Shown one piece after another: positions 27,067 through 35,725 of a stretch of DNA of 64,000 nt. The translations under genes and the position numbers were made by a program. This DNA comes from Ruminococcaceae bacterium UBA6413 (GTDB lineage Bacteria; Bacillota; Clostridia; Oscillospirales; Ruminococcaceae): the NCBI GenBank assembly GCA_002437415.1, contig DJPL01000042.1:89332-153331 (forward strand), written 5' to 3'. A model generated the notes under the pieces. It was not told the origin of the DNA. It saw nothing but the letters and a program-made list of their open reading frames with translations, and ran no database searches. The stretch's first letter is position 1. Every line of letters begins with the position of its first letter.

Positions 27067-28341
27067 ATGCCAGCAAATATAGTTGTAGGAACTCAGTGGG
27101 GTGACGAAGGTAAGGGCAAGATAATTGATATTATCGCCTCAAGAGCCGACGTGGTTGTACGTTCACAGGGCGGCAACAACGCAGGTCACACTGTAGTAAA
27201 CGACGGTCAGACTTACAAGCTTCACCTTATTCCTTCAGGCATTCTTTATAAAAATACTCCCTGCCTTATCGGCGCAGGTGTAGTTCTTGATCCTAAGGAT
27301 CTTTTATCCGAGATTGACAATCTTTCTCCCAGAGGTGTTTCATTTGATAACCTCAAGATTGATCCCAGAGCGCACGTTGTAATGCCATGGCATATTACAC
27401 TTGACGGCCTTTCGGAGAAGTTCAGGGGCAACTCGGATATCGGTACTACAAAGCGCGGTATAGGTCCTTGCTATATGGACAAGTACGAGCGTTGCGGTAT
27501 CCGTGTTTACGACCTTGTTCACCCTGAGGTGTTTGCAGAAAAGGCAAGAATGACAGGCAAGCTCAAGAACAAGATAATAACAGAAGTTTACGGCGGCGAG
27601 CCTCATGATATCGAAGCTATCATTAAGGAATATACCGAATACGGCAAGCGCCTTGCAAAGTATGTTGACGATGTATCCGTTATCGTTTATGAAGCCGCAA
27701 AGGCTAACAAGACGATAATGTTTGAGGGTGCACAGGCTACACTTCTTGACATTGATTTCGGTACTTATCCTTATGTTACATCATCACACCCCTTATCGGC
27801 AGGCGTTTGTGTCGGTACAGGCGTAGGTCCTATGATCATATCAAACATCATAGGCGTTGCTAAGGCTTATACTACAAGAGTAGGTAAAGGTCCTTTCCCG
27901 ACTGAGCTTGATGATGAGATCGGCGAAACAATAAGAAACAAGGGCGGCGAGTTCGGTACAACAACAGGCAGACCCAGAAGAACAGGCTGGTTTGACGCTG
28001 TTATAGTACGCCACTCGGTAAGAGTAAACGGACTTTCTTCACTTGCTATCAATAAGCTTGATACGCTCGGCGGCATCGGCGACCTCAAGGTATGCGTTGC
28101 TTATAAGAAGCCGGACGGCACTGTTATAGAGAATTTCCCCGCAGCGCTTGAAGAGCTTGCAGACTGCACACCTGTATACGAAACTCTCGAGGGCTTTGAT
28201 GATGATATTTCGGCTTGCCGCAGCTTTGATGAGCTTCCCGAGGCTTGCAGAAAGTACATCGAAAGACTTGAGGAGCTCTGCGACTGCCATATTTCTATGG
28301 TCGGCGTAGGACCTGACAGAGAGCAGATAATCGAAAGATAA
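27067..28341 (+). CDS. purA: Adenylosuccinate synthetase PurA
   Basis: Enzyme of 424 residues that joins IMP and aspartate with GTP to make adenylosuccinate, the first step to AMP. Signature GTQWGDEGKGK at the start and catalytic GNNAGHTVV, then GPCYMDKYERCGIRV, the TTGRPRRTGWFDAV loop and the C-terminal GTP-binding region. Full length. It has its own promoter; the ribosome site is a modest GGGGA 6 bases before the ATG. Confidence 0.97.
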   Translation: MPANIVVGTQWGDEGKGKIIDIIASRADVVVRSQGGNNAGHTVVNDGQTYKLHLIPSGILYKNTPCLIGAGVVLDPKDLLSEIDNLSPRGVSFDNLKIDPRAHVVMPWHITLDGLSEKFRGNSDIGTTKRGIGPCYMDKYERCGIRVYDLVHPEVFAEKARMTGKLKNKIITEVYGGEPHDIEAIIKEYTEYGKRLAKYVDDVSVIVYEAAKANKTIMFEGAQATLLDIDFGTYPYVTSSHPLSAGVCVGTGVGPMIISNIIGVAKAYTTRVGKGPFPTELDDEIGETIRNKGGEFGTTTGRPRRTGWFDAVIVRHSVRVNGLSSLAINKLDTLGGIGDLKVCVAYKKPDGTVIENFPAALEELADCTPVYETLEGFDDDISACRSFDELPEACRKYIERLEELCDCHISMVGVGPDREQIIER

Positions 28342-28363
28342 CAAAACTGTAGGACGTGTTTGA

Positions 28364-29128
28364 TTGAATATCCTTTTTATCGGAGATGTTGTAGGGCAAA
28401 GGTCCTGTGCAAATCTCAGAGAAAAATTACCTTTGATCAAAAGAGAATATAACATTGACACTGTGATCGTAAACGGTGAGAATTCCGCAGACGGCAACGG
28501 TATAACTCCCGTTACCGCAAAATATCTTCTCGACAGCGGGGCAGATTGTGTAACAACCGGCAACCACTGCTTCAGAAGAAAGGAAATGGACGCTTTTTAC
28601 GAAACATCGGACATAGTGATCCGACCCGCGAATTTTCCCGATGAAGTAGTCGGAAAAGGGTATGCGATACTCGACCGCGGAAGATACTCGATATGTGTTA
28701 TAAATCTTATGGGTGTTGTGTTTATGCAGAACCTTGAAAATCCCTTTCACTGCATTGACAGAATACTGAGTGATATCAAATCAAAGGTAATAATCGTAGA
28801 CTTCCACGCGGAAGCTACCTCGGAGAAAAGGGCGCTCGGTCACTATCTTACCGGCAGGGTCTCCGCCGTGCTCGGTACTCACACACACGTTCAGACAGCA
28901 GATGAGGAGATACTCGGCGGTCACACCGGATATATCACGGATGTAGGTATGACAGGTGTCACCGATTCGGTTCTCGGCATCAAAAAAGAGATCATAATAA
29001 ATAATATGATAACGGGATATCCGCAAAGGTATGAATATGCAGAGGGCAGATATTATATCTGCGGCGCGGTTATTTCAGTCGATGAGAAAACAGGTATCTG
29101 TACCTCTATAAAGAGGATCAGATACTGA
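28364..29128 (+). CDS. YmdB-family metallophosphoesterase
   Basis: Protein of 254 residues of the TIGR00282/YmdB family. Metal-binding motifs are NILFIGDVVG, VNGENSADGNG, CVTTGNHCF, IIVDFHAEATSEK and LGTHTHVQTADE. YmdB of Bacillus is a phosphodiesterase acting on 2',3'-cyclic nucleotides and influences biofilm and sporulation decisions. It starts at TTG; the ribosome site is weak (TAGGA). The next gene is spoVS, 24 bases away, the same pairing as in Bacillus (ymdB-spoVS). Confidence 0.92.
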   Translation: MNILFIGDVVGQRSCANLREKLPLIKREYNIDTVIVNGENSADGNGITPVTAKYLLDSGADCVTTGNHCFRRKEMDAFYETSDIVIRPANFPDEVVGKGYAILDRGRYSICVINLMGVVFMQNLENPFHCIDRILSDIKSKVIIVDFHAEATSEKRALGHYLTGRVSAVLGTHTHVQTADEEILGGHTGYITDVGMTGVTDSVLGIKKEIIINNMITGYPQRYEYAEGRYYICGAVISVDEKTGICTSIKRIRY

Positions 29129-29152
29129 ATATAAATTACCGGGAGGTTTAAA

Positions 29153-29413
29153 ATGGAAGTAGTAAAAGTTTCAGCAAAATCCGTACCTAAGTCGGTTGCA
29201 GGCGCGATAGCAGCAGTTATCCGTGAGAACGGTGAAGTTGAAGTTCAGGCTGTTGGCGCAGGCGCTTCTAATCAGGCAGTAAAAGCTATAGCAATTTCAA
29301 GAAGCTACATGGCTCTGTCCGGCGTGGATCTTGTGTGCATTCCTGCTTTCACTACCGTAAGCATTGACGGCGAGGAACGCACAGCAATGAAGTTTATCGT
29401 TGAATGCCGATAA
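29153..29413 (+). CDS. spoVS: Stage V sporulation protein S
   Basis: Small Alba-like protein of 86 residues, matching the family length and its nearly invariant core (VSAKSVPKSVAGAIAAV, GAGASNQAVKAIAISRS, VSIDGEERTAMKFIVE). SpoVS affects septation and later spore development through an unknown DNA or RNA role. GGGAGG precedes the ATG. Related proteins also occur in non-sporulating bacteria, so it is supportive rather than decisive for sporulation. Confidence 0.96.
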   Translation: MEVVKVSAKSVPKSVAGAIAAVIRENGEVEVQAVGAGASNQAVKAIAISRSYMALSGVDLVCIPAFTTVSIDGEERTAMKFIVECR

Positions 29414-29463
29414 GCTTGTATTTATGGTAATTTAAGAGGAGAATTGTTCCGGCAGTTCCGGCA

Positions 29464-29499
29464 CCGCTCTGACGTTTTGTTGTCAGGGCGGATTTTTTT
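29464..29499 (+). terminator. Rho-independent terminator of ymdB-spoVS
   Basis: A 10-bp stem (29464-29473 with 29482-29491) followed by TTTTTTT. Confidence 0.88.
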
Positions 29500-29552
29500 G
29501 TATATATGCTCGTTGCAGGCAGATTATATCAATATAGAAAACGGAGGTATAT

Positions 29553-30083
29553 ATGACAGACATTATAATTATCGACCGTCACGAAGAATTGTCACTGCTT
29601 GCGACTGAAGCATTATCGCGTTCGTTTGAAATACGCTTTTGCGCCGACAGATCGCTTTATAAAGCGGGAATAGGCGAAACGCTCAACATATGGAGAACCG
29701 ACAGGCTGAACGGACTGGTAACGGAAAACTGCGTGATTATTCTGGGCGAAAGCTGTGTTTCAGTGCCCCGGATAATACCCGACAACGCCGTTATAATCGC
29801 AAACGCATTGAATAAAGAGCAAATGTCGGCGTTGTCGCGTGTCACAGGAAATGTGTTCACCTGCGGAAATCTTATCAAGGATACGGTATCATATACGAGC
29901 GTCACCGATGATACTGTAACGGTTTCATTCGGCAGGACTTTTTCGACATTATCCGGCAGAGAAGTACAGCCGTTTGAAATGCCGGTTTACCGCCGTAACG
30001 ACGAGAGTGTGTATTCCGTGCTGGCTGTCACGGCTCTGCGGGTACTTCTGGACGAGTCGGGAGATATAAATACGGACTTTTGA
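29553..30083 (+). CDS. Hypothetical protein
   Basis: Not recognised. A 176-residue protein starting at ATG behind an excellent ACGGAGGT site, with the codon style of its neighbours, so it is very likely expressed. The N-terminus (DIIIIDRHEELSLLATEAL) and alternating hydrophobic strands (CVIILGESCV, AVIIANALN) suggest a small Rossmann or receiver-like alpha/beta fold without a clear phosphorylation site. There is no signal peptide or membrane segment. It stands between the spoVS terminator and the promoter of the asp23-nusB operon, so it is a single-gene unit. Confidence 0.6.
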   Translation: MTDIIIIDRHEELSLLATEALSRSFEIRFCADRSLYKAGIGETLNIWRTDRLNGLVTENCVIILGESCVSVPRIIPDNAVIIANALNKEQMSALSRVTGNVFTCGNLIKDTVSYTSVTDDTVTVSFGRTFSTLSGREVQPFEMPVYRRNDESVYSVLAVTALRVLLDESGDINTDF

Positions 30084-30112
30084 CCGATGGATATAAAATG
30101 TATCCGATAGAC

Positions 30113-30141
30113 TTGTATTTTTTCCGCGTCTGGTGTATAAT
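30113..30141 (+). promoter_or_regulatory. Promoter of the asp23-nusB-recN operon
   Basis: TTGTAT (30113-30118), 17 bases, TATAAT (30136-30141). A second TATAAT overlaps downstream at 30145-30150. The leader to the ATG at 30243 is about 95 bases. Confidence 0.7.
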
Positions 30142-30242
30142 GTATATAATAGCATTATAGTAGTGTAGTGTGCCCTTTGGCACAATTGCAATTATAACTT
30201 GTATCGCAGTGCTTGGTTGCTTGCGGGAAAGGCAGTATAAGT

Positions 30243-30614
30243 ATGAATAAAAAGGTAAATCGTACAGGTGCAAGCCTGAGAATATCAAATGACGTACTCA
30301 CAAAAATAGCAGAGGTTGCCGCTACCGAGATCAAGGGAGTTGCCTCCGAGGGTGAGCATCTTGTAGTAAGTGACAAGAATATGGCTCAGATCACCGGCAA
30401 GCTGATGACACCTACTCCTGTCAAGGCAGTGCTTAAGAATGATGCTGTTGAAGTAACGCTGAATATCGTTGTGCTCCAGGGCTTTAAGGCTGAGAACGTT
30501 GCACAGTCGGTTCAGGAAAGCGTCAAGTCGGCTATTCAGAATATGGCAGGCATTTCCGTATCAAAGGTAAATGTAAAGATCGCCGATATTATGCTTTCTA
30601 AATCAGCTGAATAA
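30243..30614 (+). CDS. Asp23/Gls24 (YqhY) family protein
   Basis: Protein of 123 residues with the Asp23 pattern: SLRISNDVLTKIAEVAATEI, GVASEGEHL, AVEVTLNIVVLQGFK, VAQSVQESVKSAIQNM and VSKVNVKIADI. It corresponds by position to Bacillus yqhY, which sits before nusB and has been linked to control of acetyl-CoA carboxylase. The ATG at 30243 is favoured over 30213 because the longer form adds ten residues that do not match the family. It is the first gene of the operon. Confidence 0.88.
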   Translation: MNKKVNRTGASLRISNDVLTKIAEVAATEIKGVASEGEHLVVSDKNMAQITGKLMTPTPVKAVLKNDAVEVTLNIVVLQGFKAENVAQSVQESVKSAIQNMAGISVSKVNVKIADIMLSKSAE

Positions 30615-30633
30615 ATAAAGGAAATTAAATTAA

Positions 30634-31068
30634 ATGGCAGAAAGAAAACTTACACGTCACGAAATGAGAGAAGCGGCATTGCTGATTCTCTTCCAGAGAA
30701 AGCTCAACCCCGAAACTCTTGATGAACTTCTTGAGGATTGCAAGGAGTCGTTTGAGCTTGAATATAACTCGCAGTCTGTAAAGCTTGCAAACGGTGTTGA
30801 AGAGCACGAAGATGAGCTGAACAAAATTATCGAAGGCTATTCACCATCAAGAAAGCTTGACAGGATCTCCTACATAAACCTTGCTATTATGAAGATAGCT
30901 ATTTATGAGATGAAATACTGTCCGTCGGTACCCGACAAGGTTGCAATCAACGAAGCGATAGAATTTGCAAAGGAATATACAGACAAGGCGGATGTACGCT
31001 TTATAAACGGCGTGCTCAATTCTTACTATAAGGACAGCCTTAACAACAAGGAACAGCCTGATGCCTGA
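30634..31068 (+). CDS. nusB: Transcription antitermination factor NusB
   Basis: All-helical RNA-binding protein of 144 residues that, with NusE/S10, binds boxA during rRNA transcription. Family motifs: RHEMREAALLILFQ at the start and PDKVAINEAIEFAKEY and VRFINGVLNSYYK at the end. It overlaps xseA by 8 bases. Confidence 0.95.
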   Translation: MAERKLTRHEMREAALLILFQRKLNPETLDELLEDCKESFELEYNSQSVKLANGVEEHEDELNKIIEGYSPSRKLDRISYINLAIMKIAIYEMKYCPSVPDKVAINEAIEFAKEYTDKADVRFINGVLNSYYKDSLNNKEQPDA

Positions 31069-32281
31069 ATTTTTTACCGTAACCGTTTCACAGGTCACAA
31101 GACGGCTTTCGATGCTTGTAAAAGGCGATAAAGCGCTGTCCGATGTCTATGTCGCAGGTGAAATATCAAATTTTACCCTCCACAAAGCGTCCGGTCATAT
31201 GTATTTCACGCTGAAAGACGAAACATCATCGATAAAGTGTGTTATGTTCGCGGGGAAAGCCGCAGGGCTTACATTTATGCCGTACAGCGGTCAGAGCGTA
31301 ATTGTCCGCGGCAGTGTAAATGTATATGAGCGTGACGGTGCAAATCAGATATATGTAAGCGAGATTATCGAAAAGGGTCAGGGTGAGCTTGCGCTCGCTT
31401 TTGAAAAAGCGAAGCGGGAGCTTGAAGCCGGCGGATATTTTGACAGAAAGCGTCCGATACCGAAGCAACCGCGCAAGGTCTGCCTTATAACTGCAGAAAA
31501 GGGCGCGGCGCTTCAGGATATGCTGAATATTATAGCAAGACGCAGACCGATACTTGAAGTAGTGCTTATCCCTGTCACCGTACAGGGTGTTTATGCGCCC
31601 GCAACGCTGATAAACGGCATTGCGGCGGCACAGACGACAGGTGCCGACCTTATCATAATCGGCAGGGGCGGCGGTTCTGCGGAAGATCTGTCGTGCTTTA
31701 ACGATATCGCGTACGCCAAGGCGCTTTATAACAGCGAGATACCGACTATATCGGCAGTAGGACACGAAACGGATTTTACTATATCGGATTTTGTGGCGGA
31801 TATGCGCGCACCGACACCGTCGGCGGCGGCAGAAATCGCAACATCGGTTACCTGTGATGACCTCAGTGAGCATATAGAGCTGACATATGACAAGCTGAGC
31901 GATACGGTACACTCACAAATCGAGGGCTATGAACAGCTGATAGACGGCTATCAGAGGCATATATCGGCGTACAGTCCGATAAACCGTCTTGAACGTTCAC
32001 AAAGAGAGCTTGAACTGCTTGACGGTAAAGTGAAAACAGCGATAAACGCAACAATTCACCGCAATGAGGTACTTGTTGAAGGATATACGGACAAGATAGA
32101 AGCACTGAGCCCTGTAAATGTACTCAGGCGCGGCTACAGTGCCGTTACCAAAAACGGAAAAGCGGTAAACAGCATTGATGATATATCTGTCGGCGGCACT
32201 GTAGAGATACTGGTGTCGGACGGCACTGCAAAGGCAACAATAACAGAAATTGAACAAAGCAACGAGGTGCATATTAAATGA
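31061..32281 (+). CDS. xseA: Exodeoxyribonuclease VII large subunit
   Basis: Protein of 406 residues. The N-terminal OB fold (VYVAGEISNFTLHKASGHMYF) is followed by the catalytic region (RKVCLITAEKGAALQDML, LIIIGRGGGSAEDLSCFND, AVGHETDFTISDFVADMRA, PTPSAAAEI) and a long helical C-terminus for binding XseB. It degrades single-stranded DNA into oligonucleotides. Its stop overlaps the xseB ATG by four bases (ATGA). Bacillus has folD between nusB and xseA; here folD is absent. Confidence 0.96.
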   Translation: MPEFFTVTVSQVTRRLSMLVKGDKALSDVYVAGEISNFTLHKASGHMYFTLKDETSSIKCVMFAGKAAGLTFMPYSGQSVIVRGSVNVYERDGANQIYVSEIIEKGQGELALAFEKAKRELEAGGYFDRKRPIPKQPRKVCLITAEKGAALQDMLNIIARRRPILEVVLIPVTVQGVYAPATLINGIAAAQTTGADLIIIGRGGGSAEDLSCFNDIAYAKALYNSEIPTISAVGHETDFTISDFVADMRAPTPSAAAEIATSVTCDDLSEHIELTYDKLSDTVHSQIEGYEQLIDGYQRHISAYSPINRLERSQRELELLDGKVKTAINATIHRNEVLVEGYTDKIEALSPVNVLRRGYSAVTKNGKAVNSIDDISVGGTVEILVSDGTAKATITEIEQSNEVHIK

Positions 32282-32454
32282 GCTTTGAAACAGCTATGAA
32301 AAGACTTGATGAGATATCGGTGCAGATGGAACAGCCCGATATCACGCTTGATAACTCAATGAAATGCTATAAGGAGGCGGTTGAGCTTATCGCGTTCTGC
32401 CGCAAATATATAGACGAAGCCAAGCTTACCGTACAGAAGCTGGAAGAGGCATAA
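32278..32454 (+). CDS. xseB: Exodeoxyribonuclease VII small subunit
   Basis: A 58-residue helical protein, easily missed because of its size. It begins MSFETAMKRLDEISVQME and includes LDNSMKCYKEAVELIAFC and AKLTVQKLEEA, the XseB pattern of two helices. It binds XseA to form exonuclease VII. ATGA overlap with xseA, and the stop is one base before the ispA ATG, confirm an operon gene. Confidence 0.95.
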   Translation: MSFETAMKRLDEISVQMEQPDITLDNSMKCYKEAVELIAFCRKYIDEAKLTVQKLEEA

Positions 32455-32455
32455 T

Positions 32456-33364
32456 ATGCAGATGAACCTGATAGGCACTCCCGGAAACAAAGAGGAGTTT
32501 GACGCTATGTTCAAGGCATACCGCGAATACTTTGAGCAACAGCTTAAAGCTGTGTGTGACGCTTTCTGCGACAGCGGTGCAAAATACAAGGCACTTTACG
32601 ATGCGGCGGCGTACAGTCTGGAAGCGGGCGGCAAGCGTATAAGACCGGTTCTTGCGTTTGAGCTGTGCCGCGTATGCGGAGGAAATCCGTCAGACGCGCT
32701 TCCTGCGGCAATTGCCATTGAAATGATACACACGTTTTCTCTTATACACGATGATCTGCCGTGTATGGATAATGACGATATGAGAAGAGGCAGACCGAGC
32801 TGTCACAAGGCTCACGGCGAGGCTGTGGCACTTCTTGCAGGCGACGGGCTTACAGCGTATGCGGGAAAAATCATATGCGACAGCGGTCTTTCGGCTGATA
32901 AAAAAGCCGCTATGATACAGGTGCTTTACGACAGGACTATCGGTATGATAGAGGGGCAGACAATCGATATAGACGGCAACTTTGATACGCTTGACGGACT
33001 TCTTTCAATGTACGAGATGAAGACCTCTGAGCTGCTGACAGCCGCCTGTGTTATGGGCTGTATTGCGGCGGGAGCGGATAAGGAAAAGATATCTGCCGCA
33101 ACGGCATACGCCCATGACCTCGGGCTTGCTTTTCAGATAGTGGACGATATACTTGATGTTACATCGACCGCAGAAGAGCTCGGAAAGCCTATCGGAAGCG
33201 ATGAAGAGCAGAACAAGACTACAAGCGTCACCCTGCTCGGGCTTGACAAAGCAAGAGAGCTTGCCGAAAAGTATACCCACGGTGCGGAGAATGCGCTTAC
33301 TGCGTTTGATGATACCGTATTTCTTAACAAACTGACGGATCTGCTTTTAAGCAGAAAGAAATGA
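32456..33364 (+). CDS. ispA: Polyprenyl (farnesyl/geranylgeranyl) diphosphate synthase
   Basis: Trans-isoprenyl diphosphate synthase of 302 residues. First Asp-rich motif in LIHDDLPCMDNDDMRRG, second in FQIVDDILDVTS; also GGKRIRPVLAFE and GDGLTAYA. It condenses IPP with allylic diphosphates; by family and position (xseB-ispA-dxs) the product is probably farnesyl diphosphate, but chain length cannot be fixed by eye. AGAGG lies 5-6 bases before the ATG. Confidence 0.93.
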   Translation: MQMNLIGTPGNKEEFDAMFKAYREYFEQQLKAVCDAFCDSGAKYKALYDAAAYSLEAGGKRIRPVLAFELCRVCGGNPSDALPAAIAIEMIHTFSLIHDDLPCMDNDDMRRGRPSCHKAHGEAVALLAGDGLTAYAGKIICDSGLSADKKAAMIQVLYDRTIGMIEGQTIDIDGNFDTLDGLLSMYEMKTSELLTAACVMGCIAAGADKEKISAATAYAHDLGLAFQIVDDILDVTSTAEELGKPIGSDEEQNKTTSVTLLGLDKARELAEKYTHGAENALTAFDDTVFLNKLTDLLLSRKK

Positions 33365-33398
33365 TGAGGGTAGTTATACCCTGAGGAGTTCAATATAA

Positions 33399-33902
33399 AT
33401 GAGAACTGATCAGATAAATGTAATTCTACTTATTGCGCTGATTAGCTGGGGCACGGCGCAGATAATAAAAACGATCATACATTTTATCAAGACAAAAAGC
33501 TTTAAGGCTGAGCGTCTTACCGGTGCGGGCGGAATGCCGTCTGCGCACTCGGCTACAGTATGCGCTACAGCAATAACAACTTGCAGAGTATGCGGAATAT
33601 GCTCCGCTGAGTTTGCACTTGCTATGATACTTGCAATGGTAGTTATGTATGACGCTATGGGTGTCAGACGCTCAGCGGGTCTTCAGGCAAAGGAAATAAA
33701 CAGGCTGAGGCGCGTAGTAAACGAGCTTGACGAAGAGTTTATGGATAAATTCGATGATAAGGTCGATGAGATAGAAGAAAAGAAGCCCGAAGAGATACAC
33801 GAGCTCAAGGAGTTTCTCGGACACACTCCGCTTGAGGTGCTTTGCGGTGCATTGCTCGGAATACTTATAGCTATGGCTGTACCGATACAGGTAGTAGGCT
33901 GA
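33399..33902 (+). CDS. Divergent PAP2-family membrane protein
   Basis: Membrane protein of 167 residues with the DUF212/divergent PAP2 signatures TGAGGMPSAHSATVCATA and FLGHTPLEVLCGALLGI. Helices lie at about 8-30, 50-90 and 145-165. The PAP2-like His and Ser residues suggest a lipid phosphate phosphatase. Its place between ispA and dxs hints at an isoprenyl phosphate, which is an inference. In the Bacillus version of this cluster it is not present. Confidence 0.88.
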   Translation: MRTDQINVILLIALISWGTAQIIKTIIHFIKTKSFKAERLTGAGGMPSAHSATVCATAITTCRVCGICSAEFALAMILAMVVMYDAMGVRRSAGLQAKEINRLRRVVNELDEEFMDKFDDKVDEIEEKKPEEIHELKEFLGHTPLEVLCGALLGILIAMAVPIQVVG

Positions 33903-33927
33903 TAATACATCAATCAGGTGAATTAAA

Positions 33928-35724
33928 TTGATATTGAAAAACGATATGTCCGCCGAGTACCTTAAGTCGCTTACTCCCGAACAGCGTAAAAAGCTGTGTT
34001 CGGAAATAAGACAGCTTCTTGTAAAGACGGTAACGGTAAACGGCGGTCATCTTGCGTCCAATCTCGGAACGGTCGAGCTGACAGTAGCAATGCACACTGT
34101 TTTCGATTCTCCGAGGGATAAATTTGTTTTTGACGTGGGACACCAGTCCTACACTCATAAGATAATAACAGGCAGAGCAGGAAAAATGAATACACTGCGC
34201 TGTGAGGGCGGACTTTCGGGCTTCCCTAAAGCCGAGGAGTCTGAGCACGACGCTTTTATCGGCGGTCACAGCAGTATTTCTATTTCTGCGGCGCTCGGAA
34301 TTGCTAAGGGTATGCAGTTAAACGGCGACGACCACAGTGTTGTTGCTGTTATCGGTGACGGCGCGTTTACGGGCGGCGAAGCATACGAGGGTATGAACAA
34401 CGCAGGTAAAAGCGACTGCAATCTTATAGTCGTGCTCAACGACAATGAGATGTCGATATCCAAAAATACCGGTGCGCTGGCGCTGTATCTTGCACAGATA
34501 CGGTCAACAAGAAAATATTACAGCACAAAGACCTCTGTAAAGAAAGTGCTCGATAAAACCCCTATAATAGGCAAGGGGCTCGGTAAGGCGGCAAAAGGCA
34601 CAAAGCAGCTGCTGAAATACGCAATTTACCACTCAAATCTGTTTGAGAATTTCGGCTTCAAATATCTCGGTCCTATCGACGGACATAATCTTGATGAGCT
34701 TACAGAGGCGCTGATGGTCGCAAAAATGATGCACAAGCCGTGCCTTGTTCATATTTACACGAAAAAAGGAAAGGGATACGCGCCTGCCGAGGACAATTCG
34801 GGTGAATATCACGGACTTCCGCCCAAAAACCAATGCGCGGGTGACGGCGAGTGCTTTACCGAAGCGTTTGGAAAGACGCTTCTTTCGCTTGCCGAAAAGG
34901 ATAAGAATATATGCGCCGTAACTGCGGCAATGAAGTACGGAACAGGACTTCAGCACTTTTCCAAGGCGTTCCGCGAGCGCTTTTTCGATGTCGGGATAGC
35001 TGAGCAGCACGCAGTGACATTCTGTGCGGGTCTTGCAAGTCAGGGAAAGCTGCCTGTGTTTGCTGTCTACTCTTCGTTTTTACAACGCTCTTACGACCAG
35101 CTGATACACGACTGTGCCATTGAGAACCGACATATAGTGCTCGGAGTTGACAGAGCGGGCTTTGTTGGTGAGGACGGAGAAACTCATCACGGACTGTTTG
35201 ATGTTGCCATGCTGTCGACCGTTCCTACCGCAACGATCTATTCACCGAGCGATACAGCCGAGCTTTCGGTATGTCTTGAACACGCACTGTACAGCGATAC
35301 AGGTATATCGGCAGTAAGATATCCGAGAGGCTGTGAGCTTTCGCATTCCGATACCGTGAGTTACTGTGATTATAAATATTACTGTGACAACAAGAAAAAG
35401 CTTATCTTCACATACGGCAGGATAAGCGCATATGCAAAAGAGCTTGGCGACATTGCCGATATATTGCAGGCATTGAAAATATATCCGATATCCGATGAGA
35501 TCATTGAAATATGTCTTAAATACGATGAGATATACGCCTTTGAAGAGGGCGAAAAAGAGGGCGGAGCAACTCAGAAGCTGTGTACCGCTTTAGCTCTTGC
35601 GGGATATAAGGGTAAGTTTACAATAACCGCTGTTGACGGATTTATCCGCCATGCAAGCGTTACGGCACAGCTTCATAACGCGAAGCTTGATACCGACTCC
35701 ATGAGAGAGATCGTAGGAGGATAA
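33928..35724 (+). CDS. dxs: 1-deoxy-D-xylulose-5-phosphate synthase
   Basis: Thiamine-diphosphate enzyme of 598 residues, slightly short for the family (about 620). It condenses pyruvate and glyceraldehyde-3-phosphate, opening the MEP pathway and feeding thiamine/pyridoxal synthesis. Visible motifs: GGHLASNLGTVELTVAMH, FDVGHQSYTHKI, the ThDP motif VIGDGAFTGGEAYEGMNNAG, and FDVGIAEQHAVTFCAGLA. It starts at TTG behind AGGTG; an ATG six codons in is possible. Confidence 0.95.
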   Translation: MILKNDMSAEYLKSLTPEQRKKLCSEIRQLLVKTVTVNGGHLASNLGTVELTVAMHTVFDSPRDKFVFDVGHQSYTHKIITGRAGKMNTLRCEGGLSGFPKAEESEHDAFIGGHSSISISAALGIAKGMQLNGDDHSVVAVIGDGAFTGGEAYEGMNNAGKSDCNLIVVLNDNEMSISKNTGALALYLAQIRSTRKYYSTKTSVKKVLDKTPIIGKGLGKAAKGTKQLLKYAIYHSNLFENFGFKYLGPIDGHNLDELTEALMVAKMMHKPCLVHIYTKKGKGYAPAEDNSGEYHGLPPKNQCAGDGECFTEAFGKTLLSLAEKDKNICAVTAAMKYGTGLQHFSKAFRERFFDVGIAEQHAVTFCAGLASQGKLPVFAVYSSFLQRSYDQLIHDCAIENRHIVLGVDRAGFVGEDGETHHGLFDVAMLSTVPTATIYSPSDTAELSVCLEHALYSDTGISAVRYPRGCELSHSDTVSYCDYKYYCDNKKKLIFTYGRISAYAKELGDIADILQALKIYPISDEIIEICLKYDEIYAFEEGEKEGGATQKLCTALALAGYKGKFTITAVDGFIRHASVTAQLHNAKLDTDSMREIVGG

Positions 35725-35725
35725 T

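Noticed and set aside
31226..31912. 228-codon open frame on the minus strand
   Set aside because: Antisense to xseA; Arg/Tyr/Cys-rich composition and no motif, so a shadow.
33369..33382. GGGTA/TACCC hairpin between ispA and the PAP2 gene
   Set aside because: Five-bp stem with no T run; too weak for a terminator and within an operon.
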